A stretch of DNA of 64,000 nucleotides. Origin: Lysobacter enzymogenes (GTDB lineage: Bacteria > Pseudomonadota > Gammaproteobacteria > Xanthomonadales > Xanthomonadaceae). Below are positions 7,607-17,115 of this stretch, piece after piece (within the stretch, counting starts at the first letter, position 1; each line of letters begins with the position of its first letter). Location of the stretch: the NCBI RefSeq assembly GCF_900106525.1, contig NZ_FNOG01000004.1, forward strand, positions 165,464 to 229,463, written 5' to 3'. The notes beneath the pieces were generated by a model. It saw nothing but the letters and a program-made list of their open reading frames with translations, ran no database searches and was not told the origin of the DNA. The position numbers were made by a program, and so were the translations under genes.

Positions 7607-10600
7607 TCAGTACTTCTTTTCGACGTTGATCATGAAGCTGTTGTCGTCGTCGTTGCCGCTGCCGAACAGGCCGCGGTACTCCAGTCGCAGCGCCCAGTCG
7701 CGCTCGGTCTGCAGCACCGCGCCCAGGCCGAACACGAAGCGGTTGCGGTCCAGGCCCTGCAGGCGGGCGCGGTAGAACGGGCCGCCGACCATGTCGGCGT
7801 AGCTCATGATCGCGTAGCTCGCATCCTGGAAGTCGTGCTGGTATTCCAGCCGCACCTGCGGCGAGAACGTGCCCCAGCGCACCGGGTAACGCCAATCCAG
7901 ACGCAGGCCCAGGCTGGTGGTGGTGGTGTCGACGTCCTGGTCGCGGTACTTCAGCACGTACTGCGCGTCGCCGCTCTCGGTGTAGCCGTCGAGGGTGGCG
8001 CGGGCCACGTCCAGGCGCGCGTACGGGGTGATCCGCACTTGCTCGCGCTGGTACTCAAGGCCGGTGGACACCGAAGCGAACCACTGGTTGCCGTCGCGAC
8101 GGCCGTTGACCATGCCGCCGGTGTCGGTGACGTAGCGGCGCGAATCGAACGACAGCCACTGGTAACCGAGCAAGCCGTCCAGGTAGAAGCTCTCGCCCGG
8201 ATGGTAGCTGGCGTACAGCACCGCGCTGTAGCTCTCGCCCTTGCTGCGGCTGCCGCGGGTGCCCACGTCGGTGTCGTCGCGGCCGTAGCCGATGCCGCCG
8301 CCGAAGGCGAAGTCGCGGCGCACGCGGTAGTCGGCGCCCAGGCTGATGCCGCTGGTCTTGAAGTCCAGCCCGCCCGAACCGCCGCCGCGGCCGTCGCGGT
8401 TGCCGCTTTCGATGGTGCCGCCGGTCCACAAGCCGTACTGCGGGCCGGTGCCTTCCACTCGCGGCTTGCCTTCGGCCGCGGCCTGCTCGTCGGCGAGGTC
8501 CGGGTTGCGGCAATCGCTGCCCGGGGTGCGGCTCGCGCCGTCGCGGCAACGCGGGTCGACCGAGAAGCTCAGGCCGTTGTCGAAGCGCGAACCGCCGGTG
8601 CCGCCGTCGTGCAGGCCTTCCATGCGCTTTTGGAAGTTGCCGATCTGGGCGCTGGCGAAGCGGCGCGCGGCCTCGGCCTGGGCGTTGAGGATGCCCAGCA
8701 CCTCGGCGTCCTTGGACGGATCGCTGCGCGGCGCCACGTCGATCTCCACCGTCGCCGGCGCCGAGGTCGCATACGCATTGCTCAGGGTGAAGGTCGCCAC
8801 CGCCACGCCGGAGTAACCGATCACCGGGGTGTAGCTGAGCTTGTAGCTGCCGTTGGCGGCGCTGACCGTGGCCGTGCCCGAGGTGGCCGGGGTCAGCGAG
8901 ACCAGGGCCGCGCCGGTGAACGGGCCGCCGCGCGCGTCCTGGGTCAGGTCGACCGTGACCGTGGCGCCGGCGACGGTGCGCACGCGCTTGGGCGTGGCCA
9001 CCGGCACCGGGTTGACGGTGATGGTCGAGGTGATCGGCGCCGACGGGCCGAACGGGTTGTTGAGGGTGTAGGTCAGCGCGATCGCGCCGGCGGTGTCGGC
9101 CGCGGGCGTGTACAGGATCTGCGTGGTGCCCTGCACCACCGCGGTGCCCGAGCTCGGCGGCGTCAGCAGGGTCACGCCGGTGAACGGCGCGCCGCTGGCG
9201 CCGTTGGCGGCGTCGATGGTGACCGCCTGGGTCGACAGCGTGGTCACGTTCTGCGGCTGGCCCACCGGCACCGGCAGCGCGTTGACCGTCACCGTCACCG
9301 TGGCCGGCGCGGAGGTGCCGCCCGGGCCGCTCGCGGTGTAGGTGAAGGTATCGGTGCCGAAGTAGTTGCTGGCCGGGGTGTAGACCACGTTGGTGCCGCT
9401 GGCGGTGGCGGTGCCGTGGGTCGGCGCCGAGGCCACCGCGACCGCGGTGATGATGCCGGTGTCGTTGGCGATCACGTTGATGGTGACCGGCTGGTTCGAC
9501 ATCGTGCTGGCGCTGTCGTTGACCGCCACCGGCACCGCGTCGGCGACGACGATGGTGTACGGCACCGTGGTGTTGTAGCCGGCGTCGTCGGTGGAGCGGA
9601 TGTTGGCGGTGTAGCTGCCGGCGGTGGTCGGGGTGCCGCTGATCGCGCCGGCCGAGCTGAGGGCCAGACCGACCGGCAGGTTGCCCGAGGCGATCGCGTA
9701 GGTGTACGGCGCGATGCCGCCGCTGCTGCTCAGGCTCTGGTTGTAGGCGGTGCCGACCACGCCGCCGGGCAGGGTCGCCGGCGTGATGACCACGGTCGCC
9801 GGGGCGATGGCGAAGGTGTAGATCTTCGACGCGGTCTGGCCGTTGCTGTCGCTGGCGCGGATGGTCACGCTGAAATTGCCGTCGCTGCGCGGGATGCCCG
9901 ACACCGCGCCGGCCGTGTTCAGGCTCACGCCGATCGGCAAGGCGCCGGCCAGGACCGAGAACGTGTACGGCGCGACGCCGCCGGTGGCGCTGAAGTTCGC
10001 GCTGTAGGCGACCGCGGCGGTGCCGTTGGGCAACGACGGCGGATCGATCGCGATGCTCGGCACGGCGACCACGATGGTGTAGCTCTGGTCGATCCGGAAC
10101 GGCGCGCCGGCGCCGGTGCTCGAATCGAGCGCGCGCACGGTGATGTTGTAGTTGCCCGGCACCGTCGGCGTGCCCGCCAGCACGCCGGCCGAACTCAGGG
10201 TCACGCCCACCGGCAGCGAGCCGGCGGCGAGGCTGAAGCTGTACGGCGCGGTGCCGCCGGCCGCGGCGAAGTTGATGCTGGTGGCGACGCCGTAGTTCAT
10301 CGGCAGGTTGCCGGCGGCCGGGGTCATCGACAGGGTCGGCGCGCCGATGGTCAGCGGGAACAGCTGGCCGACGGTGAACGGCCCGTTGCCGGTGCTGGAA
10401 TCGCGCGCGCTGGCGGTCAGGTTGAAGGTGCCGGCGGCGGTCGGCGTGCCCGAGATGGTCACGCTGTCGTTGCCGGTGGCGGTGACGCTCACGCCCGGCG
10501 GCAGGCTGCTGACGTTGTAGTTGGTGTACGGCGCGGTGCCGCCCGACCAGGTGAAGGTCTGGGTGTAGGCGGTACCGACCTGCCCGGTCAGCGGGCCGGA

Positions 10601-13600
10601 GGTGGCGATGGTGATGCTTGGGTCGGTCACGTTCACCGTCACCACCGCCGGCGTCGAAGTGCCGGCGACGTTGGTCGCGGTGTAGGTGAAGGTATCCGGG
10701 CCGGAGTAGCCGGCGGCAGGCTGGTAAGTGATCGAGGTGCCGCTGGCGACGGCGGTGCCGTGCGCCGGCGCGGCGGCGACCGCGACCGAGGCCGGGATGC
10801 CGCCGGTGATGTTGAGCGTCACCGGATTGGCGCCGCTGCCGTAGGCGACGGTGACGCTGACCGGATTGGCCACCGGCTTGATGTCGTCGACCACCAGCGC
10901 GTAGCTCTGCGGCGCCGAGCTGTACGGGCCGCTGCCGGTGCTGGAGTCGGTCGCCACGACGCTGAAGTTGAACGTGCCCGGCGCGTTGGCGGTGCCGCTC
11001 AGCGCGCCGGCCGTGCTCAGCGTGATGCCCGCCGGCAGGCTGCCGGAGGAGATCGCGTAGCGGTACGGCGAAGTGCCGCCGCTGGCCGGATTGAGGCTGG
11101 CGCTATAGGCCGAGGCCACCGTGGCATGCGCCAGCGTGGTCGGCGGCAGCACGATGGTCGAGGCGGCGATGGTCAGCGTATAGGCGCGCGAGCCGGTGTA
11201 CGGGCCGCTGCCGGTGCTCGAATCGGTCGCGGTGACGGTGAAGTTGAAGGTGCCGCCCGCGGTCGGCGTGCCGCTGACGACGCCGCCGGCGCTCAGGCTC
11301 AGCCCGGCCGGCAGGCTGCCGGCGGTGATCGCGAAGCTGTAGCCCGGGGTGCCGCCGCTGGCGGTGATCGTCTGGCTGTAGGCCTGGGCGATCCCGCCGT
11401 TGGGCAGCGTGGCCGGCGCCACGGACACGGTCGCGGCGCTGACGGTGAAGATGTAGGCACGGTTGCCGGTCTGGCCGTGCGCGTCGGTGGCGATCACCAT
11501 GAAATTGAAGCTGCCGCCCGCCGTCGGCGTGCCGCTGAGGGTGCCGTCGCTGGCCATGCTCAGGCCCGGCGGCGCGCTGCCGGCCGGGATCGCGAAGGTG
11601 TACGGCGCGATGCCGCCGCTGGCGCTGACGCTGGCGGTGTAGGCGGCGCCGACCTGTGCGCCCGGCAGGGTCGGCGGCGCCACCACGATGCTCGGCGCGG
11701 CGACTTGCAGCACGTAGTTCTGGGTGCGCGCGAACGGCGCGCCGGCGCCGGTGGAGCTGTCGCGTGCGCGCACCGAGAAGGTGAACAAGCCGGTGACCGT
11801 CGGCGTGCCCGACAGCACGCCGGTGACGGCGTCCAGGCTCAGCCCGGCCGGCAGCGCGCCGGCGCTGACCGTGTAGTTGTACGGCGCGGTGCCGCCGCCG
11901 GCGACGTAGGTCTGGCTGTAAGCCGTGCCGTAGGTCGCCGACAACGTGCCCGCGGCCGGGGTCAGGGTCAGGGTCGGCGCCGACACCGACAGGGTGAAGG
12001 CCTGGCCGACGGTGAACGGACCGTTGCCGGTGCTCGCGTCGGTGGCGCTGGCGTTGAGCGTGAACGACCCGGCCGCGCTCGGCGTGCCGGACACGGTCAC
12101 GCTGTTGGCGCTCTGGCCGGTGATGCTCAGGCCCGCCGGCAGGCCGGTGACGGCGTAGCCGGTGAAGGGCTGGGCGCCGCCGTTCCAGGTGAAGGTCTGG
12201 GTGTAGGCCGCACCGATCTGGGCGGTCAGCGGACCCGACGCGGTCACGGTGATGGTCGGGTTGCCGACCGTGATCGTCACCGTCGCCGGCGCCGAGGTGC
12301 CGGCGGTGTTGGTGGCGGTGTAGGTGAAGCTGTCGGGGCCGGCGTAGCCCGCGGTGGGCTGGTAGGTCACCGTCAGGCCCGTGGCGATCGCGGTGCCGTG
12401 CAAGGGCGCGGTGCCGATCGCGACCGACGCCGGAATGCCGCCGGTGATGTTGAGCGTGATCGGATTGGCGCCGCTGTTGTAGGCCACCGTCGCCGAGACC
12501 GCATTGGCCACCGGCGGGATGTTGATGACCTGCAGCGCGTAACCGCGCGGCGCCGAGCTGTACGGACCGCTGCCGGTGCTGGAGTCGGTGGCGGTAACGG
12601 CGAAGTTGAACGTGCCCGAGGCGGTCGGCGTACCGCTCAGCGCGCCGCTGGCGGCGTTGAGCGTCACCCCCGCCGGCAAGGCGCCGGCGGTGATCGCATA
12701 GGTGTACGGCGAGGTGCCGCCGCTGGCGGGATTGAGCGTGGCGCTGTAGGCCACGCCCTGGGTGGCGTTGGCCAGCGTGGTCGCCGGCAGGTTCACCGTC
12801 GGCGGCGCGATCACCAAGGCATAGGCGCGCGAACCGGTGTGCGGCGCGCCGGCGCCAGTGCTGGTGCCGGTCGCGGTGACGGTGAAGTTGAAGGTGCCGC
12901 CCGCGGTCGGGGTGCCGGCCAGGACGCCGCTGCTGGCGTTCAAGCTCACGCCGGCCGGCAGCGCGCCGGCGGTGACCGCGTAGGTGTACGGGCCGATGCC
13001 GCCGGACGCGGTGATGGTCTGGTTGTACGCGGCCGCGACGGTGCCGTTGGGCAAGGTGGGCGGCGCGATCACGATCACCGGCGGCGCCACCGTCAGGGTG
13101 TAGGCGCGGGTGCCGGGGAAGTTGGTCGCGTCGGTCGCGCGCACGGTGAAGTTGAAGGTACCGGCCGCGGTCGGCGTGCCGGTCAGCGCGCCGGTGGTGG
13201 TGTTGAGGGTCAGCCCGGCCGGCAGCGCGCCGGCGGAAATGGAGAAGGTGTACGGCGCGGTGCCGCCGCTGCCGGTGAAGGTCTGGTTGTAGGCGACGCC
13301 GACGGTGGCGCCGGGGATGGTGGCCGGATTGACCACGATCGTCGGCGGCTCGAGCACGGTGCCGGTGTAGGTGCGGGTGCGGAACGCGACCGCCGGCACG
13401 CCCGGGCCGGGCAGGCTGGAGTCGGTGGACTTGATGGTGACGCTATAGGCGCCCGACACGGTCGGCGTACCGACGATCGCGCCGCCGCTCAGGCTCAGGC
13501 CGGCCGGCAATGCGCCGGTTTCGATCGCGTAGTTGTACGGCCCGTAGCCGCCGCTGCCGGTCAGGGCGATGTTGTAGCTGCCGGTGCGGTACAGGGTCGG

Positions 13601-14317
13601 CAGCGCCGCCGGGGTGAAGTCGTGCGGATCGTTGGGGATCGCGATGGTGTACGACTTGACCGTGGTCAACGGCGTCGGCGAGGTCGAGTCGGTGATCGAG
13701 ACCTGGACCGGGAAGTTGCCGCGCTGGCGGACCGTGCCGGAGAACGTCGCGGTCGCGGGGCTGAAGGTCAGCCCGGTCGGCAGGGTGCCGACGTTCTGCA
13801 CATAGGTATAGGGCGCGACGCCGCCGGTGGCGCTGAGCGCCTGGCTGTAGGGCACCCCGAGGGTCGGCGTGATCGTCGCCGGACTGACCGTGATCGGGCT
13901 GACCGCCGGCGAGATGGTGACGTTGACCGTGACCACGCCGCCGACGCCGTCGCCGAAGGTGAAGGTGTCGGTGAGGGCCGAGTCGCCGTTATGGGTGTAG
14001 GTGACCTTGTCGGTGCTCTGGTTGACCGTCACGTTGCCGTGCGCCGGCGGAGCGATCAACGTGCCGATGCCGAAGCCGATCGGCGGCGGGCCGCCGTCGC
14101 AGGCGTCGGCATCGAGGATCGCGGTGCCGCCGTTGGCGACCGCCAGGGTCATGACCGGGCACCGGATCGATGGCGCGGCCACCGCCGCGGCCGACCACAG
14201 CCCGGCCAGGACGATCAGAATCGCTGCCAACCCGCGTCGCCAGGTGCTGGCTCCGGCCGAATGTCCCCTGCGCGAGACGTGCGAAACGCCCGCAAACCGC
14301 GCCGACTGCTGTTGCAT
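7607..14317 (-). CDS. Giant putative-Ig-repeat autotransporter (type V secretion)
   Basis: A 2236-residue surface protein. The N-terminus carries a long basic region and then a hydrophobic segment ending near AAVAAPS (about residues 28-50), a signal peptide. The passenger consists of about 14 putative-Ig (He_PIG-like) modules, each with a GGTAPYTY, ALPAGLSL and SGTPTAAGTFNFTV signature. Cadherin/Big_9-like modules with HGTA and DTFTYTA signatures are interspersed. The last roughly 300 residues form an autotransporter beta-barrel: alternating aromatic strands, RITPYARLDV and LRLEYRGLFG, ending in a C-terminal aromatic residue (KKY). Such proteins are typically adhesins. The interior repeats in a block of about 1.64 kb. 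It is divergent from the tail-collar operon. Confidence 0.88.
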   Translation of the reverse strand: MQQQSARFAGVSHVSRRGHSAGASTWRRGLAAILIVLAGLWSAAAVAAPSIRCPVMTLAVANGGTAILDADACDGGPPPIGFGIGTLIAPPAHGNVTVNQSTDKVTYTHNGDSALTDTFTFGDGVGGVVTVNVTISPAVSPITVSPATITPTLGVPYSQALSATGGVAPYTYVQNVGTLPTGLTFSPATATFSGTVRQRGNFPVQVSITDSTSPTPLTTVKSYTIAIPNDPHDFTPAALPTLYRTGSYNIALTGSGGYGPYNYAIETGALPAGLSLSGGAIVGTPTVSGAYSVTIKSTDSSLPGPGVPAVAFRTRTYTGTVLEPPTIVVNPATIPGATVGVAYNQTFTGSGGTAPYTFSISAGALPAGLTLNTTTGALTGTPTAAGTFNFTVRATDATNFPGTRAYTLTVAPPVIVIAPPTLPNGTVAAAYNQTITASGGIGPYTYAVTAGALPAGVSLNASSGVLAGTPTAGGTFNFTVTATGTSTGAGAPHTGSRAYALVIAPPTVNLPATTLANATQGVAYSATLNPASGGTSPYTYAITAGALPAGVTLNAASGALSGTPTASGTFNFAVTATDSSTGSGPYSSAPRGYALQVINIPPVANAVSATVAYNSGANPITLNITGGIPASVAIGTAPLHGTAIATGLTVTYQPTAGYAGPDSFTYTATNTAGTSAPATVTITVGNPTITVTASGPLTAQIGAAYTQTFTWNGGAQPFTGYAVTGLPAGLSITGQSANSVTVSGTPSAAGSFTLNASATDASTGNGPFTVGQAFTLSVSAPTLTLTPAAGTLSATYGTAYSQTYVAGGGTAPYNYTVSAGALPAGLSLDAVTGVLSGTPTVTGLFTFSVRARDSSTGAGAPFARTQNYVLQVAAPSIVVAPPTLPGAQVGAAYTASVSASGGIAPYTFAIPAGSAPPGLSMASDGTLSGTPTAGGSFNFMVIATDAHGQTGNRAYIFTVSAATVSVAPATLPNGGIAQAYSQTITASGGTPGYSFAITAGSLPAGLSLSAGGVVSGTPTAGGTFNFTVTATDSSTGSGPYTGSRAYTLTIAASTIVLPPTTLAHATVASAYSASLNPASGGTSPYRYAISSGSLPAGITLSTAGALSGTANAPGTFNFSVVATDSSTGSGPYSSAPQSYALVVDDIKPVANPVSVTVAYGSGANPVTLNITGGIPASVAVAAAPAHGTAVASGTSITYQPAAGYSGPDTFTYTATNVAGTSTPAVVTVNVTDPSITIATSGPLTGQVGTAYTQTFTWSGGTAPYTNYNVSSLPPGVSVTATGNDSVTISGTPTAAGTFNLTASARDSSTGNGPFTVGQLFPLTIGAPTLSMTPAAGNLPMNYGVATSINFAAAGGTAPYSFSLAAGSLPVGVTLSSAGVLAGTPTVPGNYNITVRALDSSTGAGAPFRIDQSYTIVVAVPSIAIDPPSLPNGTAAVAYSANFSATGGVAPYTFSVLAGALPIGVSLNTAGAVSGIPRSDGNFSVTIRASDSNGQTASKIYTFAIAPATVVITPATLPGGVVGTAYNQSLSSSGGIAPYTYAIASGNLPVGLALSSAGAISGTPTTAGSYTANIRSTDDAGYNTTVPYTIVVADAVPVAVNDSASTMSNQPVTINVIANDTGIITAVAVASAPTHGTATASGTNVVYTPASNYFGTDTFTYTASGPGGTSAPATVTVTVNALPVPVGQPQNVTTLSTQAVTIDAANGASGAPFTGVTLLTPPSSGTAVVQGTTQILYTPAADTAGAIALTYTLNNPFGPSAPITSTITVNPVPVATPKRVRTVAGATVTVDLTQDARGGPFTGAALVSLTPATSGTATVSAANGSYKLSYTPVIGYSGVAVATFTLSNAYATSAPATVEIDVAPRSDPSKDAEVLGILNAQAEAARRFASAQIGNFQKRMEGLHDGGTGGSRFDNGLSFSVDPRCRDGASRTPGSDCRNPDLADEQAAAEGKPRVEGTGPQYGLWTGGTIESGNRDGRGGGSGGLDFKTSGISLGADYRVRRDFAFGGGIGYGRDDTDVGTRGSRSKGESYSAVLYASYHPGESFYLDGLLGYQWLSFDSRRYVTDTGGMVNGRRDGNQWFASVSTGLEYQREQVRITPYARLDVARATLDGYTESGDAQYVLKYRDQDVDTTTTSLGLRLDWRYPVRWGTFSPQVRLEYQHDFQDASYAIMSYADMVGGPFYRARLQGLDRNRFVFGLGAVLQTERDWALRLEYRGLFGSGNDDDNSFMINVEKKY
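10030..12750 (-). repeat. Internal superrepeat of about 1.64 kb in the autotransporter gene
   Basis: A multi-module block (putative-Ig, cadherin-like with ITGGIPASVA, a putative-Ig variant with QTFTW(N/S)GG, then two more putative-Ig modules) occurs twice in order. Matching landmarks lie about 1640 bp apart, for example near 11950 and 10310. The two copies have diverged, so the duplication is not recent. Boundaries are approximate. Confidence 0.65.
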
Positions 14318-14629
14318 GTTGTTATCCCCTGACCCCCGGCCGGCGCGCCTCGTGCGCGAATCCGCCAGGGTTGTGCCCGTGAGCGAAGCTGGTCGCGTGT
14401 GCCATTGACCCCTGGCACACCCCTTTCATTGACCTGATACGCAAATCGAACGCAAAAGCGGCCGCATCCGGCCCCGCTTCTCGTTAATCGAGGTCATGGC
14501 GCTGATGCGCCATGCCCGAACCTGGCCGGACCGGCCCGCCCGCCGTGCGCGGACGGGGCGTGCGGCCGAGGCTCCGGGCACGCAGTCCCGGTGCGCGCAC
14601 GGCGCCCGGTTACACCTCTGGGGGAAGAG
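14318..14629. other. Divergent promoter region, autotransporter / tail-collar operon
   Basis: About 310 bp lie between two divergently transcribed units. No convincing gene is visible, and I could not assign a reliable promoter box by eye. A GGGG-type ribosome-binding site precedes the autotransporter ATG on the minus strand, and GGGGGAAG precedes the first collar ATG on the plus strand. Confidence 0.45.
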
Positions 14630-15160
14630 ATGACAGAAGTATTCTTGGGGCAGATCACCACCTTCGGCTTTCAGTTCGCGCCGAAGTATTTCGCCTTTTG
14701 CAACGGGCAGCTCCTTCCGATCGCGCAGAACCAGGCGCTGTTCTCGTTGCTGGGCACCCAGTACGGCGGCAACGGCACCACCAACTTCGCCCTGCCCGAC
14801 CTGCGCAGTCGCACGCCGGTGGGGGCCGGCAGTTCGGTCGATCCGGGCTGGAACCCGACGCCCTACAACCAGGGCGAAACCGGCGGCGTCGAGAACGTGA
14901 CCCTGCTGTCGACGCAGATGCCCAGCCACAACCATATCTTCGGCGGCAACTCGACCGCCGCCGACAACCGCAACCCGACCGGGATGTACTTCGGCACCAC
15001 GACCAAAGAGATGTACTCCACCACCGGCGGGGCCCAGGTGCCGCTGAGCCCGGCCACCATCGGCATGTCCGGCAACACCCAGCCGCACGCCAATGTGCAG
15101 CCGTATCTGGCGATCAACTTCTGCATCGCCCTGAGCGGCGTCTACCCCTCGCGCAACTGA
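14630..15160 (+). CDS. Phage tail collar-domain protein (MdpB-like), copy 1
   Basis: A 176-residue protein of the tail-collar/microcystin-dependent-protein family. The N-terminal collar signature reads GQITTFGFQFAP, then CNGQLLPIAQNQALFSLLGT and YGGNGTTNFALPDLR. The C-terminus has the paired QPHANVQPYLAINF(C)IAL motif ending in PSRN. There is no signal peptide. It is the first of three equal-length paralogues in a row, with a purine-rich site (GGGGGAAGAG) just before the ATG. Collar domains form trimeric tips of phage tail fibres. The chromosomal role of these short MdpB-like proteins is not established. Confidence 0.88.
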   Translation: MTEVFLGQITTFGFQFAPKYFAFCNGQLLPIAQNQALFSLLGTQYGGNGTTNFALPDLRSRTPVGAGSSVDPGWNPTPYNQGETGGVENVTLLSTQMPSHNHIFGGNSTAADNRNPTGMYFGTTTKEMYSTTGGAQVPLSPATIGMSGNTQPHANVQPYLAINFCIALSGVYPSRN

Positions 15161-15230
15161 CTCGCGAACGAGCGTCCGGCCGCATCGCGGCCCCTCCTGT
15201 GCGTTTCATTACTTTTCTGGAGCATCTCTC

Positions 15231-15761
15231 ATGAGTCAGCCATACCTGGGCGAGATCCGCCTGTTCGGCTTCGGCCGCGTGCCGCAAGGCTGGTTTACCT
15301 GCAACGGCCAGTTGGTCTCGATCGCCGAGAACGAAGCGTTGTTCATGCTGCTGGGCACGACCTACGGCGGCGACGGCGTCACCACCTTCGGCGTACCCGA
15401 CCTGCAGGGCCGGGTGCCGGTCCACCAAGGTCAGGGGCCGGGCCTGAGCAATTACCTGCTCGGCCAGCGCGCCGGCACCGAATCGGTCACCTTGAACGGC
15501 CTGCAATTGCCGCAGCACACCCACACTCTGGTCGCGACCACGTTGACCGCTACCGCCAAGACGCCGGCGCCGACGCTGGAGCTGGGCGCGCTCAACGGCG
15601 ACGTGCTCTACGTCACCGACACCAGCGGCGCGACGGCGTTCGCCGCCGATGCCCGCTCGGTGAGCTCGGTCGGCAGCACCCAGCCGCACGAGAACCAGAT
15701 GCCGACGCTGACCGTGCAGTACTGCATCGCGCAATACGGCGTGTTCCCGTCGCAAAGCTGA
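15231..15761 (+). CDS. Phage tail collar-domain protein (MdpB-like), copy 2
   Basis: Again exactly 176 residues, with the same architecture: GEIRLFGFGRVPQGW, CNGQLVSIAENEALFMLLGT, YGGDGVTTFGVPDLQGR, and a C-terminal QPHENQMPTLTVQYCIA. The interior linker around residues 100-140 differs strongly from copies 1 and 3, as expected if the tip surface is what diversifies. The start at 15231 follows a TGGAG site by 7 nt. It lies 70 bp after copy 1 on the same strand, so cotranscription is likely. Confidence 0.88.
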   Translation: MSQPYLGEIRLFGFGRVPQGWFTCNGQLVSIAENEALFMLLGTTYGGDGVTTFGVPDLQGRVPVHQGQGPGLSNYLLGQRAGTESVTLNGLQLPQHTHTLVATTLTATAKTPAPTLELGALNGDVLYVTDTSGATAFAADARSVSSVGSTQPHENQMPTLTVQYCIAQYGVFPSQS

Positions 15762-15826
15762 CCCATTCGCACCCAGGCCCGCGCCGGCGACCACGCTGCG
15801 ACGGGCCGCAGATCGAGGACATACCC

Positions 15827-16357
15827 ATGACCGAACCCTTCATCGGCCAAATCCAGATTTTCGGTTTCAACTTCGCGCCCCGCGACTGGGCCGTGTGCAA
15901 CGGCGTGACCATGCCGATCCAGCAGAACACCGCGCTGTTCTCGCTGCTGGGCACCCAGTACGGCGGCAACGGGCAGACCACGTTCCAGTTGCCCAACTTC
16001 ATCAATCGCGCCGCCACCCAGCAGGGCCAGGGGCCGGGGCTGACCCGGCACGCCATCGGCGAGCCCTACGGCGTCAATGCGGTCACCCTGAGCACCCTGG
16101 AGATGCCGGCGCACAGCCACTCGCTGAACGTCTACAACCAGCCCACCGACAGCAAGAAGGCGGCCTCGCCCTCGACCGGCAACTCGCTGGGTTCGCCGAG
16201 CATGAGCGCCTTCGTCGCCGGCACCGCGGCCAACGCGCCGTTCGCGCCGACCGTGCTGCAGCCGGCCGGCGGCGGCCAGCCGCACGAGAACCGCCAGCCG
16301 TATCTGGCGATGAACTTCTGCATCGCCTTGCGCGGCGTGTTCCCGGCGTTCAACTGA
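15827..16357 (+). CDS. Phage tail collar-domain protein (MdpB-like), copy 3
   Basis: The third 176-residue collar protein: GQIQIFGFNFAPRDWAVCNG, then IQQNTALFSLLGTQYGGNG, and a C-terminal QPHENRQPYLAMNFCIALRG ending in PAFN. Copy 1 and copy 3 are closer to each other than to copy 2 at the N-terminus (both contain FNFAP/FQFAP and ALFSLLGTQYGGNG). The gene for the GNAT protein starts one base after its stop codon, which points to translational coupling of the two. Confidence 0.88.
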   Translation: MTEPFIGQIQIFGFNFAPRDWAVCNGVTMPIQQNTALFSLLGTQYGGNGQTTFQLPNFINRAATQQGQGPGLTRHAIGEPYGVNAVTLSTLEMPAHSHSLNVYNQPTDSKKAASPSTGNSLGSPSMSAFVAGTAANAPFAPTVLQPAGGGQPHENRQPYLAMNFCIALRGVFPAFN

Positions 16358-16358
16358 C

Positions 16359-16922
16359 ATGCAAGCCATGCTCTCGGCTGCGCCGTCGCTGGCGTTCCCG
16401 CCGCCGCGCGACGGCCACCTGGACCTTCCCGCGCCCCTGGAGGGGCGCGGGATCGGCCTGCGCCCGGCGACCGACGCCGACATCGGCTGGCTGCGCGCGC
16501 TGTTCCGGCAGCTGCGCGCGCACGAGTTCGCGCCGATGGGCTGGCCGCCGCAGGCGCTGGCCGCCTTCCTCGACCAGCAGTTCGCGATGCAGCACCTGCA
16601 CTACACCCGCCATTACGAACGCGGCGAGTTCCTGGTGGTCGAACGCGACGGCGCGCCGGTCGGCCGCATCTACCTGCAACGCAGCGCGCCGGAGCATCTG
16701 TTGATCGACATCACCCTGGACCCGCACGCGCGCGGCGCCGGCCTTGGCAGCGCGCTGATCCGCTGGGCGCAGGACGAAGCGCACGCGCGCGGGCGCGGCA
16801 TGCGCCTGCATGTGGAACACGGAAATCACGGCGCGCGCCGCTTGTACGAACGGCTCGGCTTCGCCGTAGCCGACACCTTGCCGACGCATTCGCTGATGCG
16901 CTGGGAAGCGGATATGCGTTGA
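16359..16922 (+). CDS. GNAT-family N-acetyltransferase of the collar operon
   Basis: A 187-residue GNAT protein. The acetyl-CoA loop reads LDPHARGAGLGSALI (R/QxxGxG/A type), followed by a helix and the closing ARRLYERLGFAV motif typical of the fold. The first 30 residues are a non-conserved extension. It starts one base after the third collar gene and is the last gene of the rightward operon. Its acceptor is unknown; acetylation of a collar protein or a small molecule made locally is only a guess from context. Confidence 0.85.
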   Translation: MQAMLSAAPSLAFPPPRDGHLDLPAPLEGRGIGLRPATDADIGWLRALFRQLRAHEFAPMGWPPQALAAFLDQQFAMQHLHYTRHYERGEFLVVERDGAPVGRIYLQRSAPEHLLIDITLDPHARGAGLGSALIRWAQDEAHARGRGMRLHVEHGNHGARRLYERLGFAVADTLPTHSLMRWEADMR

Positions 16923-16970
16923 GCGACGGGGCGGATCGCCGCGACCACGCCGGCTGATCGGCTTCCCCCT

Positions 16971-17066
16971 GTAGGAACGGCGCGAGCCGCGACCGCGACA
17001 ACCCAACCATTGCGCCAGTGTCGGCGTAGTTGGGTTGTCGCGGTCGCGGCTCGCGCCGCTCCTACA
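16971..17066. repeat. REPIN of the GTAGGAGCGRCG family
   Basis: A 96-bp inverted pair: GTAGGAACGGCGCGAGCC at the left is the near-perfect inverse of the right arm ending GCCGCTCCTACA. The inner arms GTTGGGTTGTCGCGG are also complementary, so the whole element can fold as one long hairpin. It sits between the convergent GNAT and DUF6916-like genes. Confidence 0.85.
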
Positions 17067-17115
17067 AAGGGCTGCCGCTACGTCGTCTACGGCACTGGGT
17101 GCGCCGCGCGCGGAC

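Noticed and set aside
6578-14332. A plus-strand open frame of about 2584 codons opposite the autotransporter
   Set aside because: It is the antisense of a repetitive GC-rich gene. Its translation is Gly/Arg/Ala/His-rich low complexity without domains, and it runs through the HD gene and the REPINs.
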